A program made the translations under genes and the position numbers. From positions 2,048,001 to 2,112,000 of the forward strand of contig NZ_CP040671.1 of NCBI RefSeq assembly GCF_008386235.1: 64,000 bases of DNA, given 5' to 3'. Below the pieces are notes generated by a model that did not search any database, was not told where the DNA came from, and saw only the letters and a list, made by a program, of their open reading frames with translations. The stretch comes from Thermosynechococcus sp. CL-1. GTDB taxonomy: Bacteria > Cyanobacteriota > Cyanobacteriia > Thermosynechococcales > Thermosynechococcaceae. Below are positions 10,551 through 26,225 of the stretch, piece by piece; position 1 is the stretch's first letter, and every line of letters begins with the position of its first letter.

Positions 10551-10569
10551 GGTGTTGGGGTCTCCCAAA

Positions 10570-12438
10570 TTAACTGGCTAGGGCTTCTTGAATCGTTTGG
10601 TTGTAGATGATGCGACCGGGGGTGGTGCGGATGTATTGGGAAATCAGTTGACCGTTGGCATCCTCCTTGACTCGCCGCAGGGAATACTCCAGTAAACGGG
10701 AACCATCTTCATAGGTCGTAATCTGAGGTTCACTGCTGTCGCCATCGTCCACCTCACCGTCGTAGCGCACCCAGACAAAGGCATGGAGCGGCAAGTGTCC
10801 CTGTTCGTAGGCCATGACCACGTCTTGGAAGTTGGCATAGTAGCGATCGCTATAATCTGGCAGCTTCGGATTTTCTGCTGTCAAGTAATAGCAGCCCAAA
10901 ACCATGTCTTGGCTGGGGGTAATAATCGGCTTGCCCGTGGCCGGCGACAGAATATTATTTGAGGCTAGCATCAGCATCCGCGCCTCCGCTTGGGCCTCAA
11001 TCGAGAGGGGGACGTGCACCGCCATTTGATCCCCGTCAAAGTCGGCGTTGAAGGCAGGACACACCAAGGGGTGCAGTTGAATGGCACGCCCTTCCACCAG
11101 AATTGGCTCAAAGGCCTGAATCCCCAAACGGTGGAGGGTTGGCGCCCGGTTGAGCAGCACCGGGTGACCCTCAATCACCTCCTCTAGCACATCCCAAATT
11201 TGGGGGTCATTGCGCTGGATCATCCGCTTCGCTGCCTTAATGTTGTTGACAATTTGTTGGCGAATCAAGCGGTGAATCACAAAGGGCTGGAAGAGTTCAA
11301 TGGCCATTTCCCGAGGCAGGCCGCACTGGTGCATTTGCAGTTTTGGCCCCACCACAATCACCGAACGACCGGAGTAGTCCACCCGTTTCCCCAGCAGGTT
11401 TTGGCGGAAGCGACCCTGTTTCCCCTCAATAATGTCGGAAAGGGACTTCAGGGGACGGTTGTTGGCGCCCACTACCGTACGACCGCGACGACCATTATCA
11501 ATCAGGGCATCCACCGCCTCTTGAAGCATGCGCTTCTCATTCCGAACAATAATCTCGGGGGCGAGAATCTCTTGCAGGCGGGCAAGGCGGTTGTTGCGGT
11601 TAATGACGCGGCGGTACAGGTCATTCAGGTCAGAGGTGGCAAAGCGCCCACCATCTAACTGCACCATTGGCCGCAGATCCGGTGGAATCACGGGAATTAC
11701 CGTCAAAACCATCCACTCTGGCTTTGCTCCAGTGGCAATGAAGTTGTCAATGACCCGCAGCCGTTTGATGAGCTTGGCGCGTTTTTGCCCCTTGGAGTTG
11801 AGGATTTCCTGCCGCAGTTGGTCGGCCTCTTTTTGCAGATCTAAATCCTGAAGTAGGCGTTGAATGGCTTCAGCCCCAATGCCCACCTCAATACCCTCTA
11901 GCTCCGAGTCTTCGCTGTAGATCTCTTCTTCAATTTCCTGCCACTGATCTTCGCTTAGGAGCTGCTTGTAGCTGAGGCTAGGGTGATTGCCGGGATTGAG
12001 CACTACATAGGAATTGAAATAGACAATTTGCTCCACATCCCGCAGGGGCATATCCAGCAGGATCGCCATGTAGCTGGGAATCCCCTTCAGATACCAAACA
12101 TGGGTCACTGGGGCAGCCAACTTAATGTAGCCCATGCGATGGCGGCGCACCCGCGATTCGGTGACTTCAACGCCACAACGTTCGCAGACAATGCCACGAT
12201 GGCGCACCCGCTTGTATTTACCGCAGTGGCACTCCCAATCCTTAGCAGGACCAAAAATCCGCTCGCAGAAGAGGCCGTCCATCTCTGGCTTGAGGGTGCG
12301 ATAGTTAATGGTTTCTGGTTTAGTCACCTCGCCCACCACTTGACCGTTGGGGAGCGTGCGCTGCCCCCATTGGATGATGCGCTCCGGTGACGCGAGAGAC
12401 ACTTTTACATAATCAAAGCGTTGCTCGATTCTGGGCAT
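10570..12438 (-). CDS. rpoC1: DNA-directed RNA polymerase subunit gamma (RpoC1)
   Basis: N-terminal part of the split beta' subunit (622 residues), the size usual in cyanobacteria. A zinc ribbon is formed by ECHCGKYKR and IVCERCGVE (cysteines about 70, 72, 85, 88). The catalytic Mg-binding loop [12 protein letters not shown] lies near residues 460-470. The protein ends after the bridge to RpoC2 (TIQEALAS). Its stop is about 19 bases before the rpoC2 start. Confidence 0.98.
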   Translation of the reverse strand: MPRIEQRFDYVKVSLASPERIIQWGQRTLPNGQVVGEVTKPETINYRTLKPEMDGLFCERIFGPAKDWECHCGKYKRVRHRGIVCERCGVEVTESRVRRHRMGYIKLAAPVTHVWYLKGIPSYMAILLDMPLRDVEQIVYFNSYVVLNPGNHPSLSYKQLLSEDQWQEIEEEIYSEDSELEGIEVGIGAEAIQRLLQDLDLQKEADQLRQEILNSKGQKRAKLIKRLRVIDNFIATGAKPEWMVLTVIPVIPPDLRPMVQLDGGRFATSDLNDLYRRVINRNNRLARLQEILAPEIIVRNEKRMLQEAVDALIDNGRRGRTVVGANNRPLKSLSDIIEGKQGRFRQNLLGKRVDYSGRSVIVVGPKLQMHQCGLPREMAIELFQPFVIHRLIRQQIVNNIKAAKRMIQRNDPQIWDVLEEVIEGHPVLLNRAPTLHRLGIQAFEPILVEGRAIQLHPLVCPAFNADFDGDQMAVHVPLSIEAQAEARMLMLASNNILSPATGKPIITPSQDMVLGCYYLTAENPKLPDYSDRYYANFQDVVMAYEQGHLPLHAFVWVRYDGEVDDGDSSEPQITTYEDGSRLLEYSLRRVKEDANGQLISQYIRTTPGRIIYNQTIQEALAS

Positions 12439-12514
12439 AAACTCACAAATCCTTTGGCGGTGAATGGATCAAGGGGGCGATCGCCCCCAAACAAGCTGAC
12501 TCAGTTCTGAGTGT

Positions 12515-15500
12515 TTAGAATGTCGTTGCCCCTTCTTTGTCGTCCGTGTCGTCGAGGGCACTGTAGTCAATTGTGGGTCGTGCCGGGGTACGGCGAGGGC
12601 TGACATCCACCATCAAATCCACCTCGGGGTCAGGTTTCATTTCGCCATCGTCATCAAAGCTGGGAATACTGGCCTTGCGCACGGAAATATCCAAGCACAG
12701 GGATTGCAGCTCCCGCATCAGCACCTTGAAGGACTCTGGCGTGCCCGGTCGTGGAATGGATTGCCCTTTAACAATGGCATTGAGGGCTTCATTGCGTCCT
12801 TGCATATCATCGGACTTGACCGTCAGCAACTCTTGGAGAATATAGGCGGCACCATAGGCCTCCAATGCCCACACCTCCATCTCGCCAAAGCGCTGACCCC
12901 CTTGCTGGGCTTTACCACCGAGGGGCTGTTGAGTAACCAAAGAGTAAGGCCCTGTGGAGCGGGCGTGGATCTTATCGTCCACCAAGTGCACGAGCTTCAG
13001 CATATAGGCCATCCCCACCGTCACGGGCCGGTCAAAGGGTTCACCGGTGCGGCCATCATAGACGACCATTTTGCCCGGATCCTCAGGATTAAAGACCCAA
13101 TCTTGACCCGTGACTTCTTTGGCCTCTTGTAGCTTGGCATGGACGGTTTCGCGGGATTTTTCCTTGCCGTGCATTTCATCAAAGGGAGTAATTTTGAACC
13201 GACGACCAAGGCACTCCCCAGCCCAGCCCAGCAAACACTCATAGACTTGCCCCACATTCATCCGTGAAGGCACCCCCAAGGGATTGAGGACAATATCCAC
13301 GGGGCGACCATCGGGTAGGAAAGGCATATCCTCCACAGGGAGAATGCGGGAAATAATCCCCTTGTTGCCGTGGCGGCCAGCCATTTTGTCCCCCACCTGA
13401 ATTTTGCGCTTCTGGGCCACATAGACCCGCACCACCATATTGGCACCGGGGGGTAGTTCATCTCCCTGCTCACGGGTAAAGACGCGCACATCGACAACGC
13501 GCCCTTTTTCACCATTGGGCACCCGCAGGGAGTTATCCCGCACATCCCGCGCTTTTTCACCAAAGATGGCACGCAGGAGTTTTTCTTCGGGGGGCTGATC
13601 CGATTCCCCTTTGGGGGTGACTTTACCGACGAGAATATCGCCTGCTTCTACAAAGGCACCGATGCGGATAATGCCGTTTTCATCCAACTGCCGCAGGGCA
13701 TCTTCAGAGACGTTGGGCACTTCGCGGGTAATTTCCTCAGGACCTAGTTTGGTTTGCCGCGCCTCGATCTCGTACTTCTCAATGTGGATGGAGGTATAGA
13801 CATCCTCTTGAACTAGCCGTTCGCTGATCAGGATGGCGTCTTCGTAGTTGTAGCCTTCCCAAGGCATATAGGCCACAAGGATGTTTTGGCCAAGGGCTAG
13901 TTCGCCCCCCTCAGTGGCGGAGCCATCAGCAATCACCTGTCCTGCCTGCACGCGATCGCCGACAAAGACAATCGGTCGTTGATTCAAGCAGGTATCTTGG
14001 TTGGAGCGCTGGTACTTTTGCAGCGTGTAGGTCATCTCAGGGCCGTTATCGGTTTTGACGCGAATTTGATTGGCATCCACATAGGTGACCACACCATTGG
14101 TCTGGCTGAGAATCACCATCCCAGAGTCCCGTGCTGCCTGAGCCTCTAGACCGGTACCCACTAAGGGACGGTGCGGTCGCAACAGGGGGACTGCCTGCCG
14201 CTGCATGTTGGATCCCATGAGGGCACGGTTGGCGTCATCGTGCTCTAGAAAGGGAATCAGCGAGGTGGCCACAGAGATAATCTGTACTGGCGAAACTGCT
14301 ACGTAGTCCACCTGATCGGGGGTGGTGGTGGTGAAATCTTGACGATAGCGTACAGGCACCACATCCCCAAGGATGTAGCCGTTTTCATCGGTGGGCACGT
14401 CCCCCGGCGCCACCCGCTTATCATCCTCTTCGTCAGCGGTCATGTAAACGGGAGGGCGATCCTTCAGCACCCGACCATTTTCCACTGGATAGAAAGGCGT
14501 CTCAATAAAGCCATATTCGTTGACGCGGGCATGGGTGGCCAAGGAACCAATCAACCCAGCGTTGGGACCTTCAGGAGTTTCAATGGGGCAAATGCGACCA
14601 TAGTGACTCGGGTGAATATCCCGCACCGCAAAGCCCGCCCGCTCCCGAGTGAGACCGCCGGGGCCTAGGGCACTCAAGCGCCGTTTGTGGGTGAGTTCCG
14701 CGAGGGGGTTGGTCTGATCCATGAATTGGGAAAGCTGGCTAGAACCAAAGAATTCCTTGATGGCCGCCACCAAGGGCTTCGGGTTGACCAGCGAAGTGGG
14801 CGTCAAAGAATCCGTGTCAGACACCGTCATCCGCTCGCGAATGATGCGCTCTAGGCGATTGAGGCCAACGCGCACTTGGTTTTGCAGCAATTCACCCACA
14901 GAACGGACGCGGCGGTTGCCCAAGTGGTCAATGTCATCAATCGTGCCCAGATCAAACTCGAGGTTAATTAGATAATCAATGGCCGCAAGAATATCTTCTG
15001 GGGTGAGGATGCGCACCGAGTCGGGAATATTCAACTGCAACTTGCGGTTGAGCTTATAGCGACCTACCCGGCCAAGGTCGTAGCGTTTGGGATCAAAGAA
15101 GCGCGACTCCAGAAGCTGTTGTCCCCCTGAAACCGTGGGCGGCTCCCCTGGCCGCAGTTTTTTGTACAGTTCAATAAGGGCGTCTTCTTCGGAGAATTTG
15201 CCTTCTTTTTCAACAGTTTTTTGGTAGTACTCGGGGTGACGCAGCCGCTCTAGAATTTCGCTATCGGTTAACCCCAAGGCCTTGAGGAGAACGTGCGCTG
15301 AGAGCTTACGGGTTTTGTCAATGCGTACCCAGAGCAGATCGTTTTTATCGGTTTCAAATTTCAGCCAAGCGCCCCGGTTGGGAATCAGGCTGGCATTGTA
15401 GGTACGGCGACCATTCTTGTCGGTTTCTGATTTGTAGTAAACGCCGGGACTGCGGACAATCTGGTTGACAATGACGCGCTCTGCACCATTGATAATAAAT

Positions 15501-15841
15501 GTCCCGCGATCGGTCATCAGGGGCAGATCGCCGATGAACACATCTTGGTCAATGATATTGCCGTTTTCTTTGTTAATGAGGCGAGTCGGGACATACATTT
15601 GCATTGAGTAGGTGGCATCCCGCCGCTTGGCCTCATCGACGCTATACTTCGGCTCCTTGAGTCGGTAGTCCTTGGCCAAAAAGTGCAACTCAATTTTGCC
15701 GGTATAATCAGTAATGGGGGAGAAACTCTCTAGCTCTTCAATGAGTCCTTCTTCCAGAAACCATCGGAAGCTGGCCCGCTGAATCTCGACAAGGTCTGGC
15801 AAGGTAAAAGCGGGTGGCGTGTAAATCTGATTACTAGCCAT
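12515..15841 (-). CDS. rpoB: DNA-directed RNA polymerase subunit beta
   Basis: Catalytic beta subunit of RNA polymerase, 1108 residues. Recognisable landmarks are the rifampicin-pocket region ([20 protein letters not shown], then [13 protein letters not shown]), [10 protein letters not shown] near the active site, and [20 protein letters not shown] close to the C-terminus. First gene of the rpoB-rpoC1-rpoC2 operon; a 76-base gap separates it from rpoC1. A promoter lies immediately upstream. Confidence 0.98.
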   Translation of the reverse strand: MASNQIYTPPAFTLPDLVEIQRASFRWFLEEGLIEELESFSPITDYTGKIELHFLAKDYRLKEPKYSVDEAKRRDATYSMQMYVPTRLINKENGNIIDQDVFIGDLPLMTDRGTFIINGAERVIVNQIVRSPGVYYKSETDKNGRRTYNASLIPNRGAWLKFETDKNDLLWVRIDKTRKLSAHVLLKALGLTDSEILERLRHPEYYQKTVEKEGKFSEEDALIELYKKLRPGEPPTVSGGQQLLESRFFDPKRYDLGRVGRYKLNRKLQLNIPDSVRILTPEDILAAIDYLINLEFDLGTIDDIDHLGNRRVRSVGELLQNQVRVGLNRLERIIRERMTVSDTDSLTPTSLVNPKPLVAAIKEFFGSSQLSQFMDQTNPLAELTHKRRLSALGPGGLTRERAGFAVRDIHPSHYGRICPIETPEGPNAGLIGSLATHARVNEYGFIETPFYPVENGRVLKDRPPVYMTADEEDDKRVAPGDVPTDENGYILGDVVPVRYRQDFTTTTPDQVDYVAVSPVQIISVATSLIPFLEHDDANRALMGSNMQRQAVPLLRPHRPLVGTGLEAQAARDSGMVILSQTNGVVTYVDANQIRVKTDNGPEMTYTLQKYQRSNQDTCLNQRPIVFVGDRVQAGQVIADGSATEGGELALGQNILVAYMPWEGYNYEDAILISERLVQEDVYTSIHIEKYEIEARQTKLGPEEITREVPNVSEDALRQLDENGIIRIGAFVEAGDILVGKVTPKGESDQPPEEKLLRAIFGEKARDVRDNSLRVPNGEKGRVVDVRVFTREQGDELPPGANMVVRVYVAQKRKIQVGDKMAGRHGNKGIISRILPVEDMPFLPDGRPVDIVLNPLGVPSRMNVGQVYECLLGWAGECLGRRFKITPFDEMHGKEKSRETVHAKLQEAKEVTGQDWVFNPEDPGKMVVYDGRTGEPFDRPVTVGMAYMLKLVHLVDDKIHARSTGPYSLVTQQPLGGKAQQGGQRFGEMEVWALEAYGAAYILQELLTVKSDDMQGRNEALNAIVKGQSIPRPGTPESFKVLMRELQSLCLDISVRKASIPSFDDDGEMKPDPEVDLMVDVSPRRTPARPTIDYSALDDTDDKEGATTF

Positions 15842-15881
15842 GTATATCCTCTAGAGGGTATCGCTAAAACGCGGATCTTGC

Positions 15882-15911
15882 ATCTTAAATGAAGAGGCGT
15901 TGCCCTGTCAA
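15882..15911 (-). promoter_or_regulatory. rpoB operon promoter
   Basis: On the minus strand a perfect TTGACA (15911-15906) is followed after 18 bases by TAAGAT (15887-15882). The expected start leaves a leader of roughly 35 bases before the rpoB ATG at 15841. The rest of the 15842-16076 gap shows nothing I can identify. Confidence 0.6.
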
Positions 15912-16076
15912 GCACACCAAAAGCTCCGCTTACGGCAAACACTGCCGCCGGAGACCTCTGGCAAGATGAAGCTGTTGGAAACGAGAAGAGTTGACAAGTG
16001 CCACTGCCGCGCTTGCAAGCCGCTACCTATGACCATAGCACAGAGTTCTTACAGTTAAGCGACAGTTCACTAATAG

Positions 16077-16721
16077 TTATGGGGGTTGCTGCAACTTCAA
16101 TCCTGTGTGCAGGGTTTCCAAAACAAGCGTTAAATGACCGTCTCTCAGGGCTGGCCAGTGGAGCCACAATCCAGAGAAGTGCCCACTGCGAAAAATGCCG
16201 TGGTCATCGGGTGCTTGACGGCGGTAGCTTGTTCCTTCCTTGAGATACCAATGAAAATCCTGCTCCGGTACCACCCAGACCAAGTATTCCTGAACCCCAC
16301 AGCGACAATAAACCTCTAGTTTGTCGTGGAGATCGTAGGCGGCACTGCTACTGGCAATTTCGACAATGAGTTCAGGCGCCCCTTCAAGATAATCATCCTC
16401 GCTGATATGGGAGGTGCCATTGACAAGGCGCAGCAGGGCATCGGGTTGCACCACTGTTTGGGCATCTAAGCGGACGGTGGCATTAGCGAGCACCATGACG
16501 TTGGCTGTTGCCACTTCAAAGGCCATCAACCAGCCCATGACGAGACTGTGGGGACGGCTGTGGGAATTCACCCGCACAGGGGAGGCCACGTACACGACTC
16601 CGTTAATGAGTTCAGCTTTTTTAATATGAGGACATTGGGCATACAGGCGCTCAAAGGCCTCGCGACTGAGGCGATCGCCACTCTCCAACATTGGCACTGT
16701 CCCCTGCGGAGCTGCAAACAT
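16077..16721 (-). CDS. Uma2-family protein (DUF820, PD-(D/E)XK fold)
   Basis: A 214-residue protein of the Uma2/DUF820 group, a restriction-endonuclease-like fold that is greatly expanded in cyanobacteria and whose role is mostly unknown. The pattern fits: ELINGVVYVASP near the N-terminus, VVQPDALL (D94), PELIVEIASSS (E117/E121) and HDKLEVYCRCGVQEYLVW (K134), the usual D-E-K nuclease triad. It sits 41 bases downstream of devA on the same strand and about 235 bases upstream of rpoB, so it may be read as a last gene of the dev operon. No partner gene suggests a specific target. Confidence 0.88.
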   Translation of the reverse strand: MFAAPQGTVPMLESGDRLSREAFERLYAQCPHIKKAELINGVVYVASPVRVNSHSRPHSLVMGWLMAFEVATANVMVLANATVRLDAQTVVQPDALLRLVNGTSHISEDDYLEGAPELIVEIASSSAAYDLHDKLEVYCRCGVQEYLVWVVPEQDFHWYLKEGTSYRRQAPDDHGIFRSGHFSGLWLHWPALRDGHLTLVLETLHTGLKLQQPP

Positions 16722-16762
16722 GATCAGCGGATTTGCCCTGCACTGCTTGCCTCTATTCTAGG

Positions 16763-17458
16763 CTAGGCGGAAAGGCCAATTGTGGTTTCTGAGAGGCGGC
16801 CATCTTCCATGTGAATGATGCGATCGGCGACATCAAGAATACGGTTATCGTGGGTCACAATTAAAATGGTGCAGCCCTGTTCGCGGGCAAGGCTACGCAT
16901 AATTTCCACCACATCGCGACCGGATTTTTTATCGAGAGCAGCCGTCGGTTCATCGGCAAGGACAATTTTGGGATGTCCCACGAGAGCGCGAGCGATCGCC
17001 ACCCGTTGCTTTTGCCCCCCCGAAAGTTCATGGGGATAGTAGTCAAGGCGCTCTCCAAGGCCAACGGCACAGAGCATGGCTTCCACCCGCTCTCGAACTT
17101 CCTGTGGACTGAGGTGGGGTTGCAAATCCAGCGCCATTTGCACATTTTGGCGAGCCGTCAAGGCATGGAGCAGATTGTGCCCTTGGAAGATGTAGCCCGT
17201 TTGCCGCCGAATTTGAATCTGCTGCTCTTTTGTGGCGTTGCGTAGCTCCTGACCCAGAACCCGCAGACTGCCCTCTTGTGCCGATCGCAAGGCACCGATC
17301 AGGGTTAACAGTGTGGTTTTCCCTGACCCCGAAGGCCCCGTCATGATCACAATTTCACCCGCCTCAATGCGAGCGCAGAGATCAAAGAGAATTTGCTTGC
17401 GCAGTTGCCCCTGACCAAAGTAGTGATTGAGGCCTTGAATGTGGATCACTGGCTCCAT
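16763..17458 (-). CDS. devA: ABC exporter ATP-binding protein, DevA type
   Basis: ATPase of a DevBCA-type exporter, 231 residues. Walker A is GPSGSGKTTLL, the signature is LSGGQKQRVAIARAL and Walker B is IVLADEPTAALD. It belongs to the MacB/LolD-like ATPase group. Third gene of devB-devC-devA, nine bases after devC. In Anabaena the homologous system exports heterocyst glycolipids with a TolC partner; in unicellular strains the cargo is not established, so the name marks family rather than substrate. Confidence 0.9.
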   Translation of the reverse strand: MEPVIHIQGLNHYFGQGQLRKQILFDLCARIEAGEIVIMTGPSGSGKTTLLTLIGALRSAQEGSLRVLGQELRNATKEQQIQIRRQTGYIFQGHNLLHALTARQNVQMALDLQPHLSPQEVRERVEAMLCAVGLGERLDYYPHELSGGQKQRVAIARALVGHPKIVLADEPTAALDKKSGRDVVEIMRSLAREQGCTILIVTHDNRILDVADRIIHMEDGRLSETTIGLSA

Positions 17459-17467
17459 AACACCATC

Positions 17468-18622
17468 CTAGAAAATATCGGCAGGATCAGCCGCTTGGAT
17501 CCGCCGCATGGCGATCGCTCCCGAAAGGGTACACATTAAGACCGTGAGGGTAAAGACCAAACTGGCGCGCTCTACGGTCATCCACACTGGCAGTGACGTG
17601 GCTCTGGCAATCAGGATGTAGAGTAAAAATGACACGATAAAGCCTGGAACATAGCCCATACAGGAGAGAATCAAGGACTCCTGCATGACCACGCCATAGA
17701 AGAACACATCGCGATAGCCCATGGCCTTGAGGGTGGCATACTCCGCCAAGTGATCCGTGACATCGGTGTAGAGAATTTGATAGACAATCACGGAACCAAC
17801 GATAAATCCCATCAGGGCACCAAGGGAGAAAATAAAGCCAATGGAGGTACTCTTTTCCCAATAACTGCGCTCAAACTCAGCAAACTCCTCACGGGTCATC
17901 ACCAGTACATCATTGCCGAGGGAAGCATTCATTCGCCGTGCCAATGCTTTCGTATTCACCCCCGGCTGCACCCGTACTAAACCCACATCGATCAGCCCCG
18001 GATGACGTTCGGGGAAAAGGCGCAAAAAGTTCAAATCACTCGTGAGCAAATTACCATCGGCACCAAAGTTGGCTCCCATGCGAAACAAGCCTGCCACGGT
18101 GATTTTGCGGCCAGAGACTTCGGTCGTGACCTCTTCCCCCTGGCGGTATAGCTCAGGAATCGGGCCAAACTCAGCGCGGGATTGGGCATCAAAAAGAACA
18201 TGATCCGCTAGCTTAATCGCCTCTTGCCAGTGGGGGGTATCGGATACGGCAATGGACACCGCCAGCGGATCGACGCCAATCACCATCAGTTGGCGAGTAC
18301 TTTTGTTAATGGGATTGCGCCAGAGACCAAAACTCAGGTAGAGGGGAGAAACCGACTCGACCCCTTCAAAGCCCGCTGCTTGGTAGAGTCGCCGCCGCGG
18401 GAAGCTGCGCATGGCAATCAGCGCCGTCGACTGGGGACTAATGAGGACAATATCGGTGTTTAAGCTCTCGTGGAAGCGCACTGCCGCCTTAAAGAGGGCA
18501 TCGCGAAAGCCAAACTGCATCAGCATCAGCACCACTGCAAAGGCAATGCCCGCGATCGCCACCAATAGGCGAATGCGCTCTCGAATCAGTTGTAGCCAAG
18601 CTAAGGGAATTGCAAAAATCAT
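17468..18622 (-). CDS. devC: ABC exporter permease, DevC type
   Basis: Membrane subunit of the exporter, 384 residues. One N-terminal helix (IRLLVAIAGIAFAVVLMLMQ) is followed by a large periplasmic domain and three C-terminal helices, the FtsX/MacB-like topology. The hydrophobic segments near the end are SIGFIFSLGALMGFIVGSVI, YVPGFIVSFLLYILIA and ASLVFTLTVLMCTLSGAIAM. It lies between devB and devA with nine-base gaps on each side, so the three are one transcription unit. Confidence 0.9.
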   Translation of the reverse strand: MIFAIPLAWLQLIRERIRLLVAIAGIAFAVVLMLMQFGFRDALFKAAVRFHESLNTDIVLISPQSTALIAMRSFPRRRLYQAAGFEGVESVSPLYLSFGLWRNPINKSTRQLMVIGVDPLAVSIAVSDTPHWQEAIKLADHVLFDAQSRAEFGPIPELYRQGEEVTTEVSGRKITVAGLFRMGANFGADGNLLTSDLNFLRLFPERHPGLIDVGLVRVQPGVNTKALARRMNASLGNDVLVMTREEFAEFERSYWEKSTSIGFIFSLGALMGFIVGSVIVYQILYTDVTDHLAEYATLKAMGYRDVFFYGVVMQESLILSCMGYVPGFIVSFLLYILIARATSLPVWMTVERASLVFTLTVLMCTLSGAIAMRRIQAADPADIF

Positions 18623-18631
18623 CCTTGAACC

Positions 18632-19795
18632 TCAGCGTGGATCAATGGCAATTTCCACTTGCATATTTGTTAGACCCGCCACCGGCTCACTGTTGTCAAG
18701 GCGAATTTTCACTTCCACAACCCGCGCATCCGTTTTGGCGGCTGGATCCGTATCAGTCACGTCATTCTTGGCCACCACCAAACCCACTTGCGCCACGCGG
18801 CCGGTAATGGGGGCCTTCAAGGCACGACTGCGAATTTCCGCGGGCTGACCCACCCGCACACGGGGAACATCGGTTTCATAGACTTCAGCAACGGCATACA
18901 TTTGATCGGTGTTGCCCAGTTCGAGAATCCCGCGTTCATTGATGGTTTCGCCAGCACGGGTGTGAATCCGCAGCACCCGACCATTGCGGGGGGCGCGAAT
19001 AATGGTGCGCTCAAGGCGGGCTTCTGCCAGCTGCAGATTGCGCTCTGCTGAGAGGAGCTGCACTTGGGTTTGTACCCGTCCCAGATTGGCTTGGGCGGCT
19101 TCGATCTGAGCAGTGGCGGTGGCAAGTTCCGTACGCCGTTCCTCCTGTAGGCGAACAAGGTTGGCTTGGGCGTTGCGCAGTTCTTCCTGTAAGCTCCGGA
19201 CGCGAACTGTGCGATCGTCGAGATCCTGTTGCGACACTGCCCCATCGGCAAAGAGTTGGGCAAAACGCTGGTACTCGCGATTGGCGGTCTCTAATTCCGC
19301 TTGAATGCGTTGAATTGTGGCCTGCTGGGCTTGAATGGCGGCAATGGCCGGTTCATTGGCGCGATCGCGACGGCGTTCGGCTTCGGCAATTTGAGCAACA
19401 GCTAGGCGGGTTTCGGCCTCATAGCGTAGGCGGGCTTCCTGCAACTGACTGGCCGCCAAGTCCCGTTCGGCTTTGCGTTCCGGGTAGGTATCTAAATAGG
19501 CAAGGGGTTGACCGGCAACCACGCGATCGCCTTCGCGCACTAACAACTGTCCCAATCGCTCCGTCATCGAGGGGGCACTCACCGCCACCACTTCCCCTTC
19601 CGGTTCGAGTCGGCCAAGGGCGGTAATGCGATCGCTCATGGGATTGGCAAGGGCTGCCTGAATTGCCTGTTCTTCATTGACCCGTTGACGCTGCTGCCAA
19701 TAGTTCAAACTGAATGCCAAGCTGCCTAATCCGATGGCGATCGCCCCCCCGATCAGCCATGGACGACCAATTTTGCTGAGAAACGGCTGTCCCAT
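18632..19795 (-). CDS. devB: Membrane-fusion protein, DevB/HlyD type
   Basis: Periplasmic adaptor of the DevBCA exporter, 387 residues. A single N-terminal membrane anchor (LIGGAIAIGLGSLAFSLNYW) is followed by a lipoyl-like half (ITALGRLEPEGEVVAVSAP), a long coiled-coil hairpin (about residues 115-260, rich in AQIEAAQANLGR-like heptads), the second lipoyl half (TIIRAPRNGRVLRIHTRAGE) and beta-barrel domains. The hairpin would contact an outer-membrane TolC trimer; the only TolC gene in view is at 1860-3617. First gene of the operon. Confidence 0.92.
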   Translation of the reverse strand: MGQPFLSKIGRPWLIGGAIAIGLGSLAFSLNYWQQRQRVNEEQAIQAALANPMSDRITALGRLEPEGEVVAVSAPSMTERLGQLLVREGDRVVAGQPLAYLDTYPERKAERDLAASQLQEARLRYEAETRLAVAQIAEAERRRDRANEPAIAAIQAQQATIQRIQAELETANREYQRFAQLFADGAVSQQDLDDRTVRVRSLQEELRNAQANLVRLQEERRTELATATAQIEAAQANLGRVQTQVQLLSAERNLQLAEARLERTIIRAPRNGRVLRIHTRAGETINERGILELGNTDQMYAVAEVYETDVPRVRVGQPAEIRSRALKAPITGRVAQVGLVVAKNDVTDTDPAAKTDARVVEVKIRLDNSEPVAGLTNMQVEIAIDPR

Positions 19796-19883
19796 GGGAG
19801 GACCTCGTAAATAAATGCAGTGTAATCAAAACCAATAAGTACTCCCTGATTCTAATACAGAGTTCCAAGGTTATTAAGAAATA

Positions 19884-20471
19884 CTAAGGTCGCCGACCGC
19901 AGGATTGCCAAAGGGCTTGCCGTTCTGAGGGCAGAATCTCTCGCCACTGTCCGGGGGCAAGGTCACCCAGTTGCAAATTGGCGATCGCCACCCGTACCAA
20001 GCGCAGGGTGGGAAATCCTACCGCAGCCGTCATGCGGCGGACTTGGCGATTGCGACCTTCCCGCAACGTCAGACTCAGCCAATGGGTGGGAATAGAACGA
20101 CGATAACGAATGGGTGGCTCCCTAGGGGGTAAGGAGGGTTCCTGTTCCAGTACTTGGACAACCGCAGGTCGCGTGCGATAGCCTTGGACGACAACGCCTT
20201 CGGCCAACTCAGTCAGGGCTGCGGGGTTGGGTTCACCTTCCACCTGTACCCAGTAGGTGCGCGGATGACCATAGCGGGGATCCGTCAAGCAGTGTTGCAA
20301 CCAGCCATCATTGGTGAGGAGAACCAGCCCCTCGCTGTCGTAGTCGAGGCGGCCAGCGGGATAAATATCAGGAATGGGAACGTAATCTTTGAGGGTTGAT
20401 CGCCCCTCTTGATCTTGAAACTGACAAAGCACCCGATAGGGCTTGTACAGGAGAATGTAGCGATGGTTCAT
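19884..20471 (-). CDS. Pseudouridine synthase, RluE-like
   Basis: A 195-residue RsuA-family pseudouridine synthase without an S4 domain, the size of RluE, which modifies 23S rRNA. It begins directly with the catalytic domain ([16 protein letters not shown]). The catalytic aspartate is in [17 protein letters not shown], and the later [19 protein letters not shown] motif is typical. The exact target base cannot be told from sequence. A second, S4-containing member is at 34076-34825. Confidence 0.9.
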   Translation of the reverse strand: MNHRYILLYKPYRVLCQFQDQEGRSTLKDYVPIPDIYPAGRLDYDSEGLVLLTNDGWLQHCLTDPRYGHPRTYWVQVEGEPNPAALTELAEGVVVQGYRTRPAVVQVLEQEPSLPPREPPIRYRRSIPTHWLSLTLREGRNRQVRRMTAAVGFPTLRLVRVAIANLQLGDLAPGQWREILPSERQALWQSCGRRP

Positions 20472-20517
20472 CGTTAGGAAAAGTCTAACTGCGACGCCGT
20501 TTTACCTCAGTTTATGA

Positions 20518-20533
20518 CCTAGTAAAGACTAGG
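20518..20533. other. Short perfect hairpin in the gyrB-RluE gap
   Basis: CCTAGT and ACTAGG form a six-pair stem around AAAG, next to a run of six G. On the minus strand it would sit in the leader of the pseudouridine-synthase mRNA, about 47 bases before its start. No T-run follows on either strand, so it is not an obvious terminator. Confidence 0.35.
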
Positions 20534-20660
20534 GGGGAATGCTAACCGCAGACTTAGAAGTTTCTGGCTCGAAGACCAGTTTACTGCCGCCCACAGTGTT
20601 GATTCCCAAATGTTTTGCAATTGTAGATCACAAAACAATATTGGCAGTCACCAACGTCGC

Positions 20661-20705
20661 AGCCAAACCAGAGCTACTATAGCACATCTACTCTGGGGGC
20701 TGGCT
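20661..20705 (-). terminator. Compound hairpin right after gyrB
   Basis: Immediately after the gyrB stop the minus strand can fold as AGCCA...TGGCT outside and CCAGAG...CTCTGG inside. Only a short T-rich run is present, so termination here is a guess. Confidence 0.28.
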
Positions 20706-25205
<4,500 letters not shown>

Positions 25206-25322
25206 CTAACTGCTATAGAATCGAGGCAAATGCGTCTTCACTTGCCTAAATGTCAAATCTGACCTAAATTTTAGCACATAAGGGTTATAGGCGATTCTAG
25301 GAAATTTTCAGGCTGTATTTGA

Positions 25323-26225
25323 GTGGGGGATGCAGGGCTAATTGTTATTGGGGGGGCAACGGCCACCGGCAAAACGGCACTGGCGATCGCCCTCGCGCAG
25401 CAATTGAACAGTGTGATTTTGAGTGCCGACTCCCGCCAAGTCTATCGCGGCTTTGATGTTGGCACCGCCAAGCCCACCCCAGCCCAACAACGCCAAGTGC
25501 GCCACCACCTCATTGATATTTGTGACCCCCGCGATACTCTGACCCTGGCCATTTATCAAGCCAAAGCCCAAGCCTTGATTGCCCACTACCATTCCCAAGG
25601 GATCACGCCCCTCTTGGTGGGGGGGACAGGATTGTACATCCGCAGTATTACCCAAGGGCTAACGATGCCCCAAGTCCCACCGCAACCACATCTACGGGCA
25701 CAGTTGATGGCTCTAGGTCAGCAGGAATGCTATCAATGGCTTCAGCAGGTGGATCCTGTGGCGGCGCAACGCATCCATGCCCACGATCACGTGCGTACCC
25801 TGCGGGCTTTGGAAGTCTATTACGTAACGGGGGTACCCCTCAGCCAGCAGCAGCGGTGCGAACCGCCTCCCTATCCGATTTGGTACTTTGCCCTAGCGGG
25901 GGGCGATCGCCAGCAACAGCGCCGCCGCATTCAAGAGCGCACCCAGCAAATGCTGGCCATGGGATGGTTGGATGAAATTCGGCAACTGCAAGCGCAGTAC
26001 GGTGATGAACTGCCCCTATTAGATACACTGGGCTATCGCGAGATGCGCCAATATCTGCGGGGAGAACTCACCCTTGAGGCGGCGATTGCGCTCACGGTAC
26101 AGCACACCCAACAATTTGCCAAACGACAGCGGACATGGTTTCGGGCAGAACCCGGCATCCATTGGCTGCAAGCCACCACCCTAGAGGAGCAACTAGCAGA
26201 GATTCAAGCACAACTGGGAATATAG
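25323..26225 (+). CDS. miaA: tRNA dimethylallyltransferase
   Basis: Transfers a dimethylallyl group to A37 of tRNAs reading codons that begin with U. 300 residues, normal length. The P-loop is GGATATGKTALA, followed by SADSRQVYRGFDVGTAKPT and the DPRDTLT segment; GGTGLYIRSI and LGYREMRQYLRGE are also family hallmarks. The start is GTG at 25323. The gene diverges from gyrB, and its 3' end overlaps the converging glutamine amidotransferase gene by 22 bases. Confidence 0.96.
   Translation: MGDAGLIVIGGATATGKTALAIALAQQLNSVILSADSRQVYRGFDVGTAKPTPAQQRQVRHHLIDICDPRDTLTLAIYQAKAQALIAHYHSQGITPLLVGGTGLYIRSITQGLTMPQVPPQPHLRAQLMALGQQECYQWLQQVDPVAAQRIHAHDHVRTLRALEVYYVTGVPLSQQQRCEPPPYPIWYFALAGGDRQQQRRRIQERTQQMLAMGWLDEIRQLQAQYGDELPLLDTLGYREMRQYLRGELTLEAAIALTVQHTQQFAKRQRTWFRAEPGIHWLQATTLEEQLAEIQAQLGI

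Noticed and set aside
10548-10568. TTG start for rpoC2 at 10568
   Set aside because: ATG 10550 has GGGAG at good distance and begins the conserved N-terminus.
20539-20682. 47-codon plus-strand frame between the pseudouridine synthase and gyrB
   Set aside because: The G-run is too close to the ATG to serve as a ribosome-binding site, and the product shows no recognisable feature.
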